From positions 372,001-436,000 of the forward strand of contig NZ_FNYJ01000001.1 in assembly GCF_900108875.1 (NCBI RefSeq): a DNA stretch of 64,000 nt, in the 5' to 3' direction. This DNA comes from Pseudomonas sp. NFR16 (GTDB taxonomy: Bacteria > Pseudomonadota > Gammaproteobacteria > Pseudomonadales > Pseudomonadaceae). Numbering within the stretch: the stretch's first letter is position 1; every line of letters starts with the position of its first letter. The position numbers and the translations under genes are program-made. The notes below the pieces were generated by a model. The model saw nothing but the letters and a program-made list of their open reading frames with translations. It was not told the origin of the DNA and ran no database searches. This document shows positions 16,678-26,458 of this stretch, piece by piece.

Positions 16678-17283
16678 ATGCGTGCGTGGTTTTTAAGTGC
16701 TGGCCTGGGTTTGCTGCTGTTGTCTCAAGGAGCGATGGCAGGCACGGTGCTGATCGTTGGCGATAGTATCAGCGCCGCTTTCGGCCTGGATACCCGCCTG
16801 GGGTGGGTCAGTCTGCTGGAGCAGCGCCTGGCGGATCAAGGTTACAAGGACAAGGTCGTCAATGCGTCGGTCAGCGGCGACACCAGTGCCGGCGGCCAGG
16901 CGCGGCTGCCGGCGCTGCTTGCAGCGCATAAGCCGGATCTGGTGATCCTCGAACTGGGCGGCAATGACGGCCTGCGCGGCCAGCCGCCGGCGCAATTGAA
17001 ACAAAATCTTGCATCGATGATCGACAGCTCGCGGGCCGCCGGTGCGCAAGTGCTGTTGCTGGGCATGCAGATTCCACCCAATTACGGCGCCCGCTATACC
17101 GATGCGTTCAAGCAGGTATACGCCGACCTTGCGGCCGAGAAGAAGGTCGCGCTGGTGCCGTTCATGCTGGAAGGCGTAGGCGGCCATCCCGAGTACACCC
17201 AGGCCGATGGCCTGCATCCGGCGGCCAACGCTCAGGGCAAATTGCTCGAAAACGTCTGGCCGCAGCTAAAACCGCTACTTTAA
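16678..17283 (+). CDS. tesA: Periplasmic GDSL esterase, TesA (arylesterase/lysophospholipase L1)
   Basis: 201 residues from the ATG preceded by GGAG; upstream in-frame sequence is antisense to ybbA. A signal peptide (cleavage after GAMA) precedes the SGNH fold: block I VGDSISAAFG with nucleophile S30, block III GGNDGLRG and block V DGLHP with D177 and H180. TesA hydrolyses acyl-CoA, lysophospholipids and aryl esters in the periplasm. The divergent start is 10 nt from ybbA, so promoters of each gene must lie inside the other. Confidence 0.92.
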   Translation: MRAWFLSAGLGLLLLSQGAMAGTVLIVGDSISAAFGLDTRLGWVSLLEQRLADQGYKDKVVNASVSGDTSAGGQARLPALLAAHKPDLVILELGGNDGLRGQPPAQLKQNLASMIDSSRAAGAQVLLLGMQIPPNYGARYTDAFKQVYADLAAEKKVALVPFMLEGVGGHPEYTQADGLHPAANAQGKLLENVWPQLKPLL

Positions 17284-17349
17284 AGGGCTGCAGGCCTTTT
17301 CTGGACGGGGGCTTTCGGCTAATGTGGCGCCCCCGAACTGGAGCCCCCG

Positions 17350-17646
17350 ATGCCGCGCCGTCCCGCCTGGTCACTTTATGCCTATCAACTGATCGAGCCT
17401 GACGAGCAGCTTGACCTGTTCGCCTGCCAGGAAGTGCTTGTGCATCTGGTCGCGCGGCAGCTGGAACTGGCAGGTTCCGCCGACCGTACGCTGTGCGGCA
17501 CGCTGTTGCCCGCTCAGCCGCGCTGGTCGGGGGTCGAGCAGGCGATTTACCAGGACGAGCGCCTCTGTCCGCTGTGCCGCGCGATCATCGATGCGCAGCG
17601 ACGCGGGATGCACCCCATCTGGCCTGAACTCGAAGCAGGCGTGTAA
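17350..17646 (+). CDS. Conserved hypothetical protein, 98 residues
   Basis: The product (MPRRPAWSLYAYQLIEPDEQ...) is acidic, without membrane helices or signal peptide. A CPLC pair near residue 75 with a later HP could bind metal or form a disulphide. I do not recognise a family. It sits between tesA and the L,D-transpeptidase, on the same strand, with its own short upstream gap, and codon use fits the genome. A role cannot be assigned. Confidence 0.65.
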   Translation: MPRRPAWSLYAYQLIEPDEQLDLFACQEVLVHLVARQLELAGSADRTLCGTLLPAQPRWSGVEQAIYQDERLCPLCRAIIDAQRRGMHPIWPELEAGV

Positions 17647-17729
17647 GCCGTCGCGCCCACTCCCGAAGCCGTTGGCGCGCGTGTACAATCGCGCTCATTC
17701 AAGCCTCCCGTTTACCCAAGGATTCCCGG

Positions 17730-18698
17730 ATGTTGTCGCGCATTCCAGCTTTCGCCCGCTGTCTGTCGCTTGCTGCACTGTGTGCGGCCGGCCCTGTTTC
17801 TGCTTTGGAATTCCCGTTGCCGCCACCGGGCGAGGACATCATCGGGCAAGTCCAGACCGTGACCGCCCGCTACGAAGACACCTTCGCCGATCTGGGCACC
17901 CGTTACGATCTGGGCTATCTGGAAATGATCGCGGCCAACCCGGGTGTCGATGCCTGGCTGCCGGGCGCCGGTACTCAGGTGGTCCTGCCGACGCGTTTCA
18001 TCCTGCCGCCGGGCCCGCGCGAGGGGATTGTCATCAACCTCGCCGAGTACCGTCTGTATTACTACCCGAAAGGACAGAACGTGGTGTACACGTTCCCGCT
18101 GGGTATCGGCCGCGAGGGCTGGGGTTCGCCGGTGTCCACCACCAAAGTCACGGCCAAGACGCCAAACCCGACCTGGACGCCACCCGCGTCAGTCAAGGCC
18201 GAGCACGCCGCAGACGGCGACATCCTGCCCAACGTTGTGCCGGCAGGTCCGGACAACCCGCTGGGGCCGTTCAAGTTCGGCCTCGGCCTGCCGGGCTACC
18301 TGATTCACGGCTCCAACAAGAAGTTCGGCATCGGCATGCGCACCAGTCACGGCTGCTTCCGCATGTACAACAACAACGTACTGCAAATGGCGGACATGGT
18401 GCCGGTGGGCACCACGGTGCGGATCATGAACGAGCCGTACAAGTTCGGCATCAGCGGCGGCAAGGTCTATCTCGAAGCGCACACGCCGCTGGACGAAAGC
18501 GGCAACCCTTCGGTGGTCGACAAGCACACGGCCGTCATCAATGCGTTGCTCAAGCGTGAAGACCTGGCCAATAACCTGCGCATCAACTGGGATGAAGTGC
18601 GTGACGTGGTCGCCGCCGAAGACGGCATGCCGGTGGAAATCGCGGTGCCTGGCACGCCGGCGCCGGTGGTCAGCAGCGCGCCGGTGACCTTGCAGTAA
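17730..18698 (+). CDS. L,D-transpeptidase (ErfK/YbiS/YcfS/YnhG family)
   Basis: 322 residues. A signal peptide (cleavage after VSA, about residue 26) is followed by a LysM-like region (RYDLGYLEMIAANPGVDAW) and the YkuD catalytic domain (residues about 95-235) with HGSNKKFGIGMRTSHGCFRM, where His and Cys of the HX...SHGC motif are the catalytic pair. The enzyme links meso-DAP to DAP or to the C-terminal Lys of the Braun-type lipoprotein in the periplasm. The next gene, convergent, encodes OprI, the lipoprotein that would be its attachment substrate, so a functional link is reasonable. Confidence 0.92.
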   Translation: MLSRIPAFARCLSLAALCAAGPVSALEFPLPPPGEDIIGQVQTVTARYEDTFADLGTRYDLGYLEMIAANPGVDAWLPGAGTQVVLPTRFILPPGPREGIVINLAEYRLYYYPKGQNVVYTFPLGIGREGWGSPVSTTKVTAKTPNPTWTPPASVKAEHAADGDILPNVVPAGPDNPLGPFKFGLGLPGYLIHGSNKKFGIGMRTSHGCFRMYNNNVLQMADMVPVGTTVRIMNEPYKFGISGGKVYLEAHTPLDESGNPSVVDKHTAVINALLKREDLANNLRINWDEVRDVVAAEDGMPVEIAVPGTPAPVVSSAPVTLQ

Positions 18699-18714
18699 CG
18701 ACGCGGCGCTCCAG

Positions 18715-18760
18715 GCCCGGCTATCAGGCTCCGCAGCGGAGCAGGGTGGTCGGGCTTTTT
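18715..18760 (+). terminator. Terminator of the L,D-transpeptidase gene
   Basis: A compound hairpin has outer arms GCCCG / CGGGC and an inner stem GCTCCG / CGGAGC with a 3-nt loop, followed by TTTTT, 20-60 nt after the stop. It fits Rho-independent termination. Confidence 0.75.
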
Positions 18761-18788
18761 GATGCCTGGGCGCGTCATGCAGGCAATA

Positions 18789-18820
18789 AAAAAGCCGACC
18801 CGTAACCGGGTCGGCTTTTT
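18789..18820. terminator. Bidirectional terminator between L,D-transpeptidase and oprI
   Basis: A 14-bp perfect stem AAAAAGCCGACCCG / CGGGTCGGCTTTTT with loop TAAC. It carries a T-run in both directions and lies 20 nt after the oprI stop on the minus strand. It is the main terminator of oprI. Confidence 0.93.
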
Positions 18821-18839
18821 AACAATCCCAAAGGGACTA

Positions 18840-19091
18840 TTACTTGCGGCTTGCCTTGTCCAACATGCGCAGAGCGCGCTCGTTGGCTTCGTCAGCAGTC
18901 TGCTGAGCTTTCTGAGCAGCAGCCAGAGCTTCATCAGCCTTGCGATAGGCTTCATCAGCACGAGCTTGTGAACGAGCGGCTGCGTCTTCAGTAGCAGTCA
19001 GACGAGCTTCGGTTTCTTTGGATGCGCTGCTGCAACCGGTAGCCAGAACTGCGGCCAGGGCCAGAGCAGAGAATTTCAGAACGTTGTTCAT
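18840..19091 (-). CDS. oprI: Major outer-membrane lipoprotein OprI (Lpp type)
   Basis: 83 residues. The signal peptide ends in the lipobox LATGC with lipidated C20, followed by a long heptad coiled coil rich in Ala ([20 protein letters not shown]...) that forms a trimer, and a C-terminal Lys for attachment to peptidoglycan. It anchors the outer membrane to the cell wall. Codons are uniform and preferred, as expected for one of the most abundant proteins. It has a strong terminator and a sigma70-like promoter. Its attachment enzyme may be the convergent L,D-transpeptidase. Confidence 0.95.
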   Translation of the reverse strand: MNNVLKFSALALAAVLATGCSSASKETEARLTATEDAAARSQARADEAYRKADEALAAAQKAQQTADEANERALRMLDKASRK

Positions 19092-19158
19092 CGTGTTCCC
19101 CTTAAAGGACTTCTATCAAGTTAGTCATCTCTCGAAAGTGAGAAAATGACCGGCGTAC

Positions 19159-19187
19159 ATAGTACCCATTGTTTGTAGTAAGTAAAC
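19159..19187 (-). promoter_or_regulatory. oprI: Probable sigma70 promoter of oprI
   Basis: On the minus strand GTTTAC (19182-19187) and TACTAT (19159-19164) are separated by 17 nt and lie about 70 nt upstream of the oprI start. The surrounding DNA is AT-rich relative to the genome. The rest of 19092-19725 (634 nt) contains a weak hairpin at 19250-19268 (GTTTTTT / AAAAAAC) but no gene I can support. Confidence 0.5.
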
Positions 19188-19725
19188 GGACCCAACGCAA
19201 GAACTGCATAAAATTCTTTGCTTTGAAAGTGTTCCGAGCGACTCCTCACGTTTTTTATCGCAAAAAACCATCGCTGTCAGGCGCAGTCGCCTGCCAGGGA
19301 TTCGGGCGCAGTCGGTGACGCTTAAATGTGCCCATGGGTGCCGAAGTCGGTCCGCAGTGCCTGATCAAATCCCGAATAGGATTACATCGAATCGCAGGCG
19401 ACCTTTTTTGTATAGACGATGATCGTTACAGGCGCATCCTTGACTGTGTTTTTAGTGACTTTGCCGTGAGAAGGGCGTCTCAATGGACATTCGTCGGCGA
19501 CGTCAGGTTCAACCGAAAGAGCGGTCAGATGTGCGGCAGCGCATTTGCTGTTGATTCCCTTGAGCAGATTCGACAATGGTGCCTACTATTTGCAGGTGCT
19601 CATTTGTTTGAGAACAGCAAAGCTCTTCTCGGTGTCCAAACAGGCACAGGGTGGCGTAGAGGTTCCTTCGCCGGACAAACATCGGTAAGGTAGGGGTCAA
19701 AATCCAAGACCCGCGAGGAGTAGTG

Positions 19726-20007
19726 ATGAGCGAGGCGTTGTCCATCCACCATGACGAGACCGGTCACCAGTTCGAGGTGAACATTGACGGTCATCGTGCC
19801 TATCTGACGTATATGGACCTGGGGAAACAGACCCTGGATATCTATCGCACCTTCGTCCCCAATGCATTGCGTGGACGCGGTATTGCAGCGGCACTGACCG
19901 AAGTGGCGCTCGATTATGCGGACAGCATGGGCTACACCGTGATCCCGTCGTGCTCGTATGTGGAACGTTACATGGAGCGCAATCAGCGTCAGGCCGCAAA
20001 GATCTGA
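19726..20007 (+). CDS. YidJ/COG2388-type GNAT N-acetyltransferase
   Basis: 93 residues from the ATG at 19726, which lies 5 nt after GAGGAG (the GTG one codon upstream is too close). The compact Gcn5-like domain shows YLTYMDLGKQTLDIYRTFVPNALRGRGIAAALTEVALDYA, with the RGRGIAAAL acetyl-CoA pyrophosphate loop, then YTVIPSCSYVERYMERN. These mini-acetyltransferases (human GTLF3B-like) have no proven substrate. It is convergent with the DAHP synthase gene. Confidence 0.87.
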   Translation: MSEALSIHHDETGHQFEVNIDGHRAYLTYMDLGKQTLDIYRTFVPNALRGRGIAAALTEVALDYADSMGYTVIPSCSYVERYMERNQRQAAKI

Positions 20008-20024
20008 CCTGAGACTGAATGAAA

Positions 20025-20048
20025 AACGCCGAGCATCTGCTCGGCGTT
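20025..20048. terminator. Bidirectional hairpin between acetyltransferase and DAHP synthase genes
   Basis: A 10-bp stem AACGCCGAGC / GCTCGGCGTT with loop ATCT lies 18 nt after the plus-strand stop and 20 nt after the minus-strand stop. A-rich and T-containing flanks support termination in both directions. Confidence 0.75.
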
Positions 20049-20067
20049 GTCGTTTCTGGCGTCCGGA

Positions 20068-21144
20068 TCAGCCGCGCTGGCGCTTGGGCAAGACGTCCTT
20101 GAGCTTGGCGTGCATGCTGCGCAAGGTTTTCTCGGTGCTGTCCCAGTCGATGCAGGCATCGGTGATCGACACGCCGTATTGCAGATCGGCCAGATCTTTG
20201 GGAATGGCCTGGCAGCCCCAGTTCAGGTGGCTTTCGACCATCAGGCCGATGATCGACTGATTGCCTTCGAGAATCTGGTTGGCGACGTTCTCCATGACCA
20301 GTGGCTGCAGCGCCGGATCCTTGTTGGAATTGGCGTGGCTGCAATCGACCATGATGTTGGCCTTGATCTTCGCCTTGTCCAGCGCCTGCTCGCACAGGGC
20401 GACGCTCACCGAGTCGTAGTTCGGCTTGCCGTTACCGCCGCGCAGCACTACGTGGCCGTAGGCGTTGCCCTTGGTGGTGACGATGGACACGCCACCTTCC
20501 TGGTTGATGCCCAGGAAACGGTGCGGATTGGAAACCGACTGCAGGGCGTTGATCGCGACGGTCAGGCCGCCATCGGTGCCATTCTTGAAGCCGACGGCGG
20601 AGGACAGGCCCGAAGCCATTTCGCGGTGGGTCTGGGATTCGGTGGTGCGTGCGCCGATGGCCGACCAGCTGATCAGATCCTGCAAGTACTGCGGGGAGAT
20701 CGGGTCCAGTGCTTCGGTGGCGGTCGGCAGGCCTTTTTCGGCCAGATCCAGCAGCAGCTGACGACCGATGTGCAGACCGTCCTGAATCTTGAAAGAGTCG
20801 TCCAGATACGGGTCGTTGATCAGGCCTTTCCAGCCGACAGTGGTGCGCGGTTTTTCGAAATACACGCGCATGACCAGATACAACGTGTCGGACACCTCGG
20901 CCGCCAGCGCTTTCAGGCGGTCGGCATATTCGTGGGCGGCCTTGATGTCGTGGATCGAGCACGGCCCGATCACGATGAACAGGCGGTGATCCTTGCCATC
21001 GAGAATGTCGCGGATGACTTCGCGGCCCTTGCTGACAGTGGCTTGCGCGGCTGCAGTGAGCGGAATTTCGCGTTTGAGCTGATCCGGAGTGATCAGTGTC
21101 TCGTTGGAGGCAACGTTGAGGTCGTCAATCGGTAAATCAGCCAT
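20068..21144 (-). CDS. 3-deoxy-7-phosphoheptulonate (DAHP) synthase, class I (AroF/AroG type)
   Basis: 358 residues from MADLPIDD, matching family length; an ATG four codons upstream is also possible. It condenses phosphoenolpyruvate and erythrose-4-phosphate to DAHP, the first step of the shikimate pathway, in the cytoplasm. Visible motifs: FIVIGPCSIHD, MRVYFEKPRTTVGWKG, GARTTESQTHRE, KNGTDG and MVDCSHANSNKD. Class I enzymes are feedback inhibited by aromatic amino acids; which isozyme this is cannot be decided from sequence alone. No other aro gene is adjacent. A 251-nt gap upstream (21145-21395) holds no gene. Confidence 0.93.
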   Translation of the reverse strand: MADLPIDDLNVASNETLITPDQLKREIPLTAAAQATVSKGREVIRDILDGKDHRLFIVIGPCSIHDIKAAHEYADRLKALAAEVSDTLYLVMRVYFEKPRTTVGWKGLINDPYLDDSFKIQDGLHIGRQLLLDLAEKGLPTATEALDPISPQYLQDLISWSAIGARTTESQTHREMASGLSSAVGFKNGTDGGLTVAINALQSVSNPHRFLGINQEGGVSIVTTKGNAYGHVVLRGGNGKPNYDSVSVALCEQALDKAKIKANIMVDCSHANSNKDPALQPLVMENVANQILEGNQSIIGLMVESHLNWGCQAIPKDLADLQYGVSITDACIDWDSTEKTLRSMHAKLKDVLPKRQRG

Positions 21145-21395
21145 CGTGTTACTCATCAGGTCACGGATGCTGGCCGCCAGCGTCCCCGTGCGGCGGAGCC
21201 GAGCATTAAGGAGCGCAACGGGGGAGCGGAACCTTAGCGCGTTCGCCGGTACTTCGACAATGGGTAATGGCCGCTTTCGACCAACAAACAGGGCTTTGCA
21301 GGGCGCACCGGGCAACCGGCCGCCGCGAATGACCGGAATTTGCAAAGCTGGCCTCCGGCAGAGATATAGTGTGCAGCCTGAAACGGGGGAATCAC

Positions 21396-21731
21396 GTGGA
21401 TCAATTGCAACTGACAGACTTCGACGTCGATCGGCAGCTGTTGTCATTGCCGGGGACGTCGCTGCTGATTTTCACCAGCATCGGCTGTGCCAGCTGCCGT
21501 TGGGCGCGGCATCATCTTCCCGAGCTGAATCTTCCCATCGAGCGAATAGCCTGGATCGACGCCGAAGAAAACGGCGGTGCGGTAGAGCGCTATGGCGTGT
21601 TTCATCTGCCAGCGATGTTTGTCGTGCGTGACGGCGAGTTCTACGGCGCGTTGCGCACGCAGATCGCTGCCGACGCGATCATCCGCGGCCTGGATCAGGC
21701 ACTGTCCGGCGAACCTGACGAATTACCATAA
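21396..21731 (+). CDS. Thioredoxin-fold protein with CxxC motif
   Basis: 111 residues from a GTG that follows a GGGGGA ribosome site by 5 nt. The thioredoxin core is visible: LLIFTSIGCASCRWARHHL with the redox pair CASC, the IDAEENGG..ERYGVFHLPAMFVVRDG segment with the cis-proline (HLP), and a C-terminal helix. There is no signal peptide, so it should be cytoplasmic. The panE-like gene starts 9 nt downstream, suggesting one transcript. Its partner is unknown. Confidence 0.82.
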   Translation: MDQLQLTDFDVDRQLLSLPGTSLLIFTSIGCASCRWARHHLPELNLPIERIAWIDAEENGGAVERYGVFHLPAMFVVRDGEFYGALRTQIAADAIIRGLDQALSGEPDELP

Positions 21732-21740
21732 GGGGCGTCC

Positions 21741-22697
21741 ATGAACGAAAGCACCACCCAACCCCGTATCGGCATCATCGGCACCGGCGCCATCGGCGGT
21801 TTCTATGGCCTGATGCTTGCGCGCGCAGGCTATGACGTGCACTTCCTGTTGCGCAGCGAGTTCAGCGCTGTCTCGCAAAACGGCCTGCGCGTGGACAGTC
21901 AGGTGCATGGTCTGCTGACGCTGGAGAATGTTCAGGCGTACGCAAGCGCTGCCGACATGCCGCCTTGCGACTGGCTGCTGGTGGGGGCCAAGACCACCGG
22001 AAATGACGGCGTCGCTCCTGCGATTGTCCAGGCGGCTGCGCCCGGCGCCAACGTCTTGCTGCTGCAGAACGGCCTTGGCGTGGAGGACGATCTGCGGGGG
22101 CTGCTGCCGGATTCGCTTCATCTATTGGGTGGATTGTGCTTTATCTGCGTCCACCGCAGCGGCCCGGGCGCGATCGTTCATCAAGCGTTCGGCGCCGTGA
22201 ACATCGGCTATCACAGCGGCCCGGCCGAAGACGCTGCCGAAAGCCTGCGTCGGGTGGAGCAGGGCGCGGCGTTGTTCCATGCCGCGGGCATCGAGTCGGT
22301 GGCGATGGACAACCTCGACAAGGCCCGTTGGCAGAAACTGGTGTGGAACGTGCCTTACAACGGCCTGTCGGTGCTGTTGAAGGCGAGCACTACGCCGTTG
22401 ATGGCCGATCCCGACAGTCGTGAACTGATTCAAGGTTTGATGGCCGAAGTGGTTCAGGGCGCCGAGGCCTGCGGGCATTCGCTGCCGCCGGGCTACGCGC
22501 AACAGTTGTTCAGTGTGACCGGGCAGATGCCGGATTATCGACCGAGCATGTACCACGACTACGTCGAAAAGCGCGCGCTGGAGCTGGAAGCGATCTACGC
22601 CAGACCACTGGCCGCAGCGCTGGCGGCGGGTTGCGACATGCCGAAGATCCGGGCGCTGTATCACGCGCTGACGTTTCTTGACCGCAGCAATCGTTGA
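21741..22697 (+). CDS. 2-dehydropantoate 2-reductase family protein (PanE/ApbA)
   Basis: 318 residues. N-terminal Rossmann motif GIIGTGAIGGFYGLMLARAG binds NADPH; the C-terminal ApbA_C domain contains KARWQKLVWNVPYNGLSVLL with the catalytic Lys, and RPSMYHDYVEKRALELEAIY. The canonical reaction reduces ketopantoate to pantoate in coenzyme A synthesis. Pseudomonas genomes carry several paralogues, so this may serve another 2-oxo acid. It follows the thioredoxin-like gene closely. Confidence 0.85.
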   Translation: MNESTTQPRIGIIGTGAIGGFYGLMLARAGYDVHFLLRSEFSAVSQNGLRVDSQVHGLLTLENVQAYASAADMPPCDWLLVGAKTTGNDGVAPAIVQAAAPGANVLLLQNGLGVEDDLRGLLPDSLHLLGGLCFICVHRSGPGAIVHQAFGAVNIGYHSGPAEDAAESLRRVEQGAALFHAAGIESVAMDNLDKARWQKLVWNVPYNGLSVLLKASTTPLMADPDSRELIQGLMAEVVQGAEACGHSLPPGYAQQLFSVTGQMPDYRPSMYHDYVEKRALELEAIYARPLAAALAAGCDMPKIRALYHALTFLDRSNR

Positions 22698-22762
22698 GCG
22701 CACGGCGCAATAGAGGCAGGGCAACGCTGTCGTTGAACTCAGCCGCATAAGGGAGATAACCG

Positions 22763-23683
22763 ATGGCCAATGATCTGAGCATGAAAACCGCCGGCGGGAA
22801 ATTGGTGCTGGCCATTTCTTCACGCGCGTTGTTCGACCTTCGGGAAAGCCATGCCATTTACATGGCTGATGGCGTCGCGGCCTATCGGCAATATCAGATC
22901 GATCACGAAGACGAAGTGCTGGAGCCCGGCGACGCGTATCTGCTGGTGGAAAAGCTGCTGAGCCTCAATGCCAGCCTTCGACAGTCCCGCGTCGAAGTGA
23001 TTCTGGTGTCGCGTAACAGCGCCGACACCGGGCTTCGCGTATTCAACTCGATTCAGCACTACGGCCTGGACATATCGCGCGCCGCGTTCGTGGGCGGCCG
23101 CAGCCCGTTCCCTTATCTGGCGGCGTTCGGCAGCCATCTGTTTCTCTCGACCCACGCCGAGGACGTGCGCAGTGCGCTGGATGCCGGTTTTGCGGCCGCG
23201 ACCATCCTCTCGGGCGGAGCGCGACGGGCCGCCACCGCCGAACTGCGTATCGCGTTCGACGGCGACGCGGTGCTGTTTTCCGATGAGTCGGAGCGGATCT
23301 ACCAGTCCGGCGGCCTGGAGGCGTTTCAGGCGAGCGAGCGCGAAGCTGCGCGCCAGCCACTGCCCGGCGGGCCGTTCAAACCGTTTCTGGCCGCCTTGAA
23401 CCTGCTGCAGAGGGAATTTCCCGAAGAGTCTTGCCCGATTCGCACGGCGCTGGTCACTGCCCGGTCTGCACCGGCCCATGAGCGAGTGATTCGTACCCTG
23501 CGCGAATGGGACATCCGTCTGGATGAGTCGCTTTTTCTGGGGGGGCTCGAGAAGTCGGCGTTTCTGGAGGCCTTCGCGGCAGACGTTTTTTTCGACGATC
23601 AGCCGGGGCACTGCGAAAAAGCACGAGAAGTGGTCGCCACCGGCCATGTGCCTCACGGCATCAGCAATGAGCTAAAACCTTGA
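22763..23683 (+). CDS. Cytosolic 5'-nucleotidase family protein
   Basis: 306 residues with the 5-nucleotidase (PF06189-type) pattern: LVLAISSRALFDLRES near the N-terminus, VEVILVSRNSADTGLRVFNSIQHYGLDI, the acidic IAFDGDAVLFSDESERIYQ motif (Asp nucleophile DGD) and a late VFFDDQPGHCEKA. It hydrolyses nucleoside monophosphates in the cytoplasm. It has its own GGGAGATAACC ribosome site. Related eukaryotic enzymes prefer AMP; specificity here is not determined. Confidence 0.88.
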   Translation: MANDLSMKTAGGKLVLAISSRALFDLRESHAIYMADGVAAYRQYQIDHEDEVLEPGDAYLLVEKLLSLNASLRQSRVEVILVSRNSADTGLRVFNSIQHYGLDISRAAFVGGRSPFPYLAAFGSHLFLSTHAEDVRSALDAGFAAATILSGGARRAATAELRIAFDGDAVLFSDESERIYQSGGLEAFQASEREAARQPLPGGPFKPFLAALNLLQREFPEESCPIRTALVTARSAPAHERVIRTLREWDIRLDESLFLGGLEKSAFLEAFAADVFFDDQPGHCEKAREVVATGHVPHGISNELKP

Positions 23684-23779
23684 ACCTTTAGACCCGAAAG
23701 CTGTATCAAGCCGGCCGATTCGTCGTCTCGCTGCTACGCTCAATCGTGACTGCGCCTGTGATGGCTGCCTGGAGGTCAC

Positions 23780-24274
23780 ATGATCCGCTCGATGCTGTAC
23801 GCCACGGACCTCGGTCTTTATGCGCCTTACGTGCTGCAACATGCGCTGGAACTGTCGAGGAATTTCAAGGCAGAGCTTCACGTCATTCACGTGGTCGAGC
23901 CCATGGGCCTGTTCGCCGAGTCCGTCTTGCAGAGCTATCTGGCTGAGGATGTGCTCCGGGAGTTGCAGAACGAAGGCATGAATACCGTCATCGATGGCAT
24001 CGAGTCCCGGGTGCTGCGCAGCTTTCGCGAGGAAATGGGCAAGGACAACAAGGATCTCGAGTTGATCTGCAGCCTGCGCGTGGTTCAGGGCGATCCATCC
24101 AATGTGATACTCGAACAGGCGCGCAGAATGCGCGTTGATCTGCTGGTTGTCGGCAGCCACAGTCACGGCGCTCCGGGGGATACGCCGATCGGCCGTACGG
24201 CGGCGCGAGTGCTGCAGCTGTCCGAAGTGCCGGTTTACATGGTTCCGATGGTGCAAAGCCACTCTGGCGCATGA
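23780..24274 (+). CDS. Universal stress protein family (UspA fold)
   Basis: 164 residues, one Usp domain. It starts with MIRSMLYATDLGLYAPYVLQHALELSR, contains an internal acidic helical segment, and ends with the nucleotide-binding region VVGSHSHGAPGDTPIGRTAARVL followed by VPVYMVP. The G-x2-G-x9-G-like spacing suggests ATP binding. The family responds to starvation and oxidative or anaerobic stress. The gene is monocistronic and precedes cysB on the same strand; the 152-nt gap between them holds the cysB promoter region. Confidence 0.88.
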   Translation: MIRSMLYATDLGLYAPYVLQHALELSRNFKAELHVIHVVEPMGLFAESVLQSYLAEDVLRELQNEGMNTVIDGIESRVLRSFREEMGKDNKDLELICSLRVVQGDPSNVILEQARRMRVDLLVVGSHSHGAPGDTPIGRTAARVLQLSEVPVYMVPMVQSHSGA

Positions 24275-24417
24275 GCGTGGGGGAGCAAAACGTTGCCTGC
24301 TGAAAAAAGCAGCGTGCCATTACCGTTCAAAAGTGATAAAAAGTTCTAGCTTTGTCTTCCTGACCATTAATCCAGTTATATACCGTTGCTGATGCCCGTG
24401 GCGTCTTCCGGCTTTGA

Positions 24418-25401
<984 letters not shown>

Positions 25402-25428
25402 CAGCCGGCAGACGCAAAACCTGCATGA

Positions 25429-25502
25429 GCGCGCTGGCCCGCGATCGCTGACTGTCAGTCACCTGAATGTGACCGTTGCAGCGCAATCGCGGGCCAGCGC
25501 GC
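25429..25502. repeat. REPIN (inverted pair of REP elements) between cysB and cysH
   Basis: A 17-bp perfect inverted repeat GCGCGCTGGCCCGCGAT / ATCGCGGGCCAGCGCGC encloses 40 nt that itself contains the palindrome GACTGTCAGTC. The arm resembles the arm at 43515-43536 (GCGCGCT-G-GCCCGCGA core). REPINs are scattered in fluorescent Pseudomonas genomes and mobilised by RAYT transposases; it sits exactly between two convergent stop codons, the usual location. Confidence 0.85.
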
Positions 25503-25525
25503 TTCTGTATCAGGTCTGTGTCGAA

Positions 25526-26260
25526 TCAGGACTTCGTAATCAGGTTCCCGGCGTGCAGCCCGCATTCCTTCTGCGTGGCTTCTTCCCACCACCAGCGACC
25601 TTCGCGCTCGTGCTGATTCGGCAAAACCGGGCGGGTGCAGGGCTCACAGCCGATGCTGATGAAGCCGCGCTCGTGGAGGCTGTTGTAAGGCAACTCCAGC
25701 ATGCGGATGTAGTTCCACACGTCTGCACTGCTCATCTGTGCCAGTGGATTGAATTTATACAGGGTGCGCTCGGGCGTCGAAAAGGCGCTGTCGATCTCCA
25801 CCGCTGCGACGTTGTTACGGGTGCTCGGGCTCTGGTCGCGGCGCTGACCTGTCGCCCAGGCCTTGACGCTGCCGAGCTTGCGACGCAGCGGTTCGATCTT
25901 GCGCACGCCGCAGCATTCGCCATGGCCGTCCCGGTAGAAACTGAACAGGCCCTTTTCCTTGACGAACGGCTCGAGCTTTTCCCGATCCGGGGAGACGATG
26001 TCGATGGCAATGTTGTACTGCTCGCGGACCTGATCGATGAACCGGTAGGTCTCCGGATGGAGACGTCCGGTGTCCAGGCTGAAGACTTTGACGTTCTTGT
26101 TGAGCTTCCAGGCCATGTCCACCAGCACGACGTCTTCGGCGCCGCTAAAGGAGATCCACAGCTCATCACCGAAGTGCTGGAAGGCGAATTTGAGAATGTC
26201 CTGCGCGGACTTGTTGGCGTAGGTCGCGGCAATGTCGTCGACGTCGAAAGGGTGGCTCAT
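25526..26260 (-). CDS. cysH: Adenylylsulfate/phosphoadenylylsulfate reductase CysH
   Basis: 244 residues. The PP-loop is visible as [15 protein letters not shown]. Cysteine motifs ECCGVRK and IGCEPCTRP provide the two CC/CxxC pairs that bind a [4Fe-4S] cluster, typical of the APS-using enzymes of Pseudomonas, and the C-terminal ECGLHAG contains the catalytic Cys. The enzyme reduces activated sulphate to sulphite with thioredoxin, feeding cysteine synthesis. It is convergent with cysB, its likely activator. The cluster pairs indicate APS rather than PAPS as substrate, as inferred from family knowledge. Confidence 0.95.
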   Translation of the reverse strand: MSHPFDVDDIAATYANKSAQDILKFAFQHFGDELWISFSGAEDVVLVDMAWKLNKNVKVFSLDTGRLHPETYRFIDQVREQYNIAIDIVSPDREKLEPFVKEKGLFSFYRDGHGECCGVRKIEPLRRKLGSVKAWATGQRRDQSPSTRNNVAAVEIDSAFSTPERTLYKFNPLAQMSSADVWNYIRMLELPYNSLHERGFISIGCEPCTRPVLPNQHEREGRWWWEEATQKECGLHAGNLITKS

Positions 26261-26458
26261 CAGGCGGCTTCCTAATCATGGGCGGCGCTTAAGCGCTCGT
26301 AATGGCGCAGATGGTAACAAAAACCTTCCGCCCTTTGCCTGAAACCTGCGTTCGCCCGCTGTTCGCCACGCCGAGAAAGCGTGCCTGGCCGCTGCGTAAT
26401 CTGCCCATGCACACGGAACGGGTGACTGCACGGCAGCCCCCGTTCCTGCGTCACTCAG

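Noticed and set aside
19328..19693. 121-codon frame in the oprI-acetyltransferase gap, and shorter minus frames there
   Set aside because: No genome-like codon bias, no ribosome site and no family; recorded as gene-poor DNA instead.
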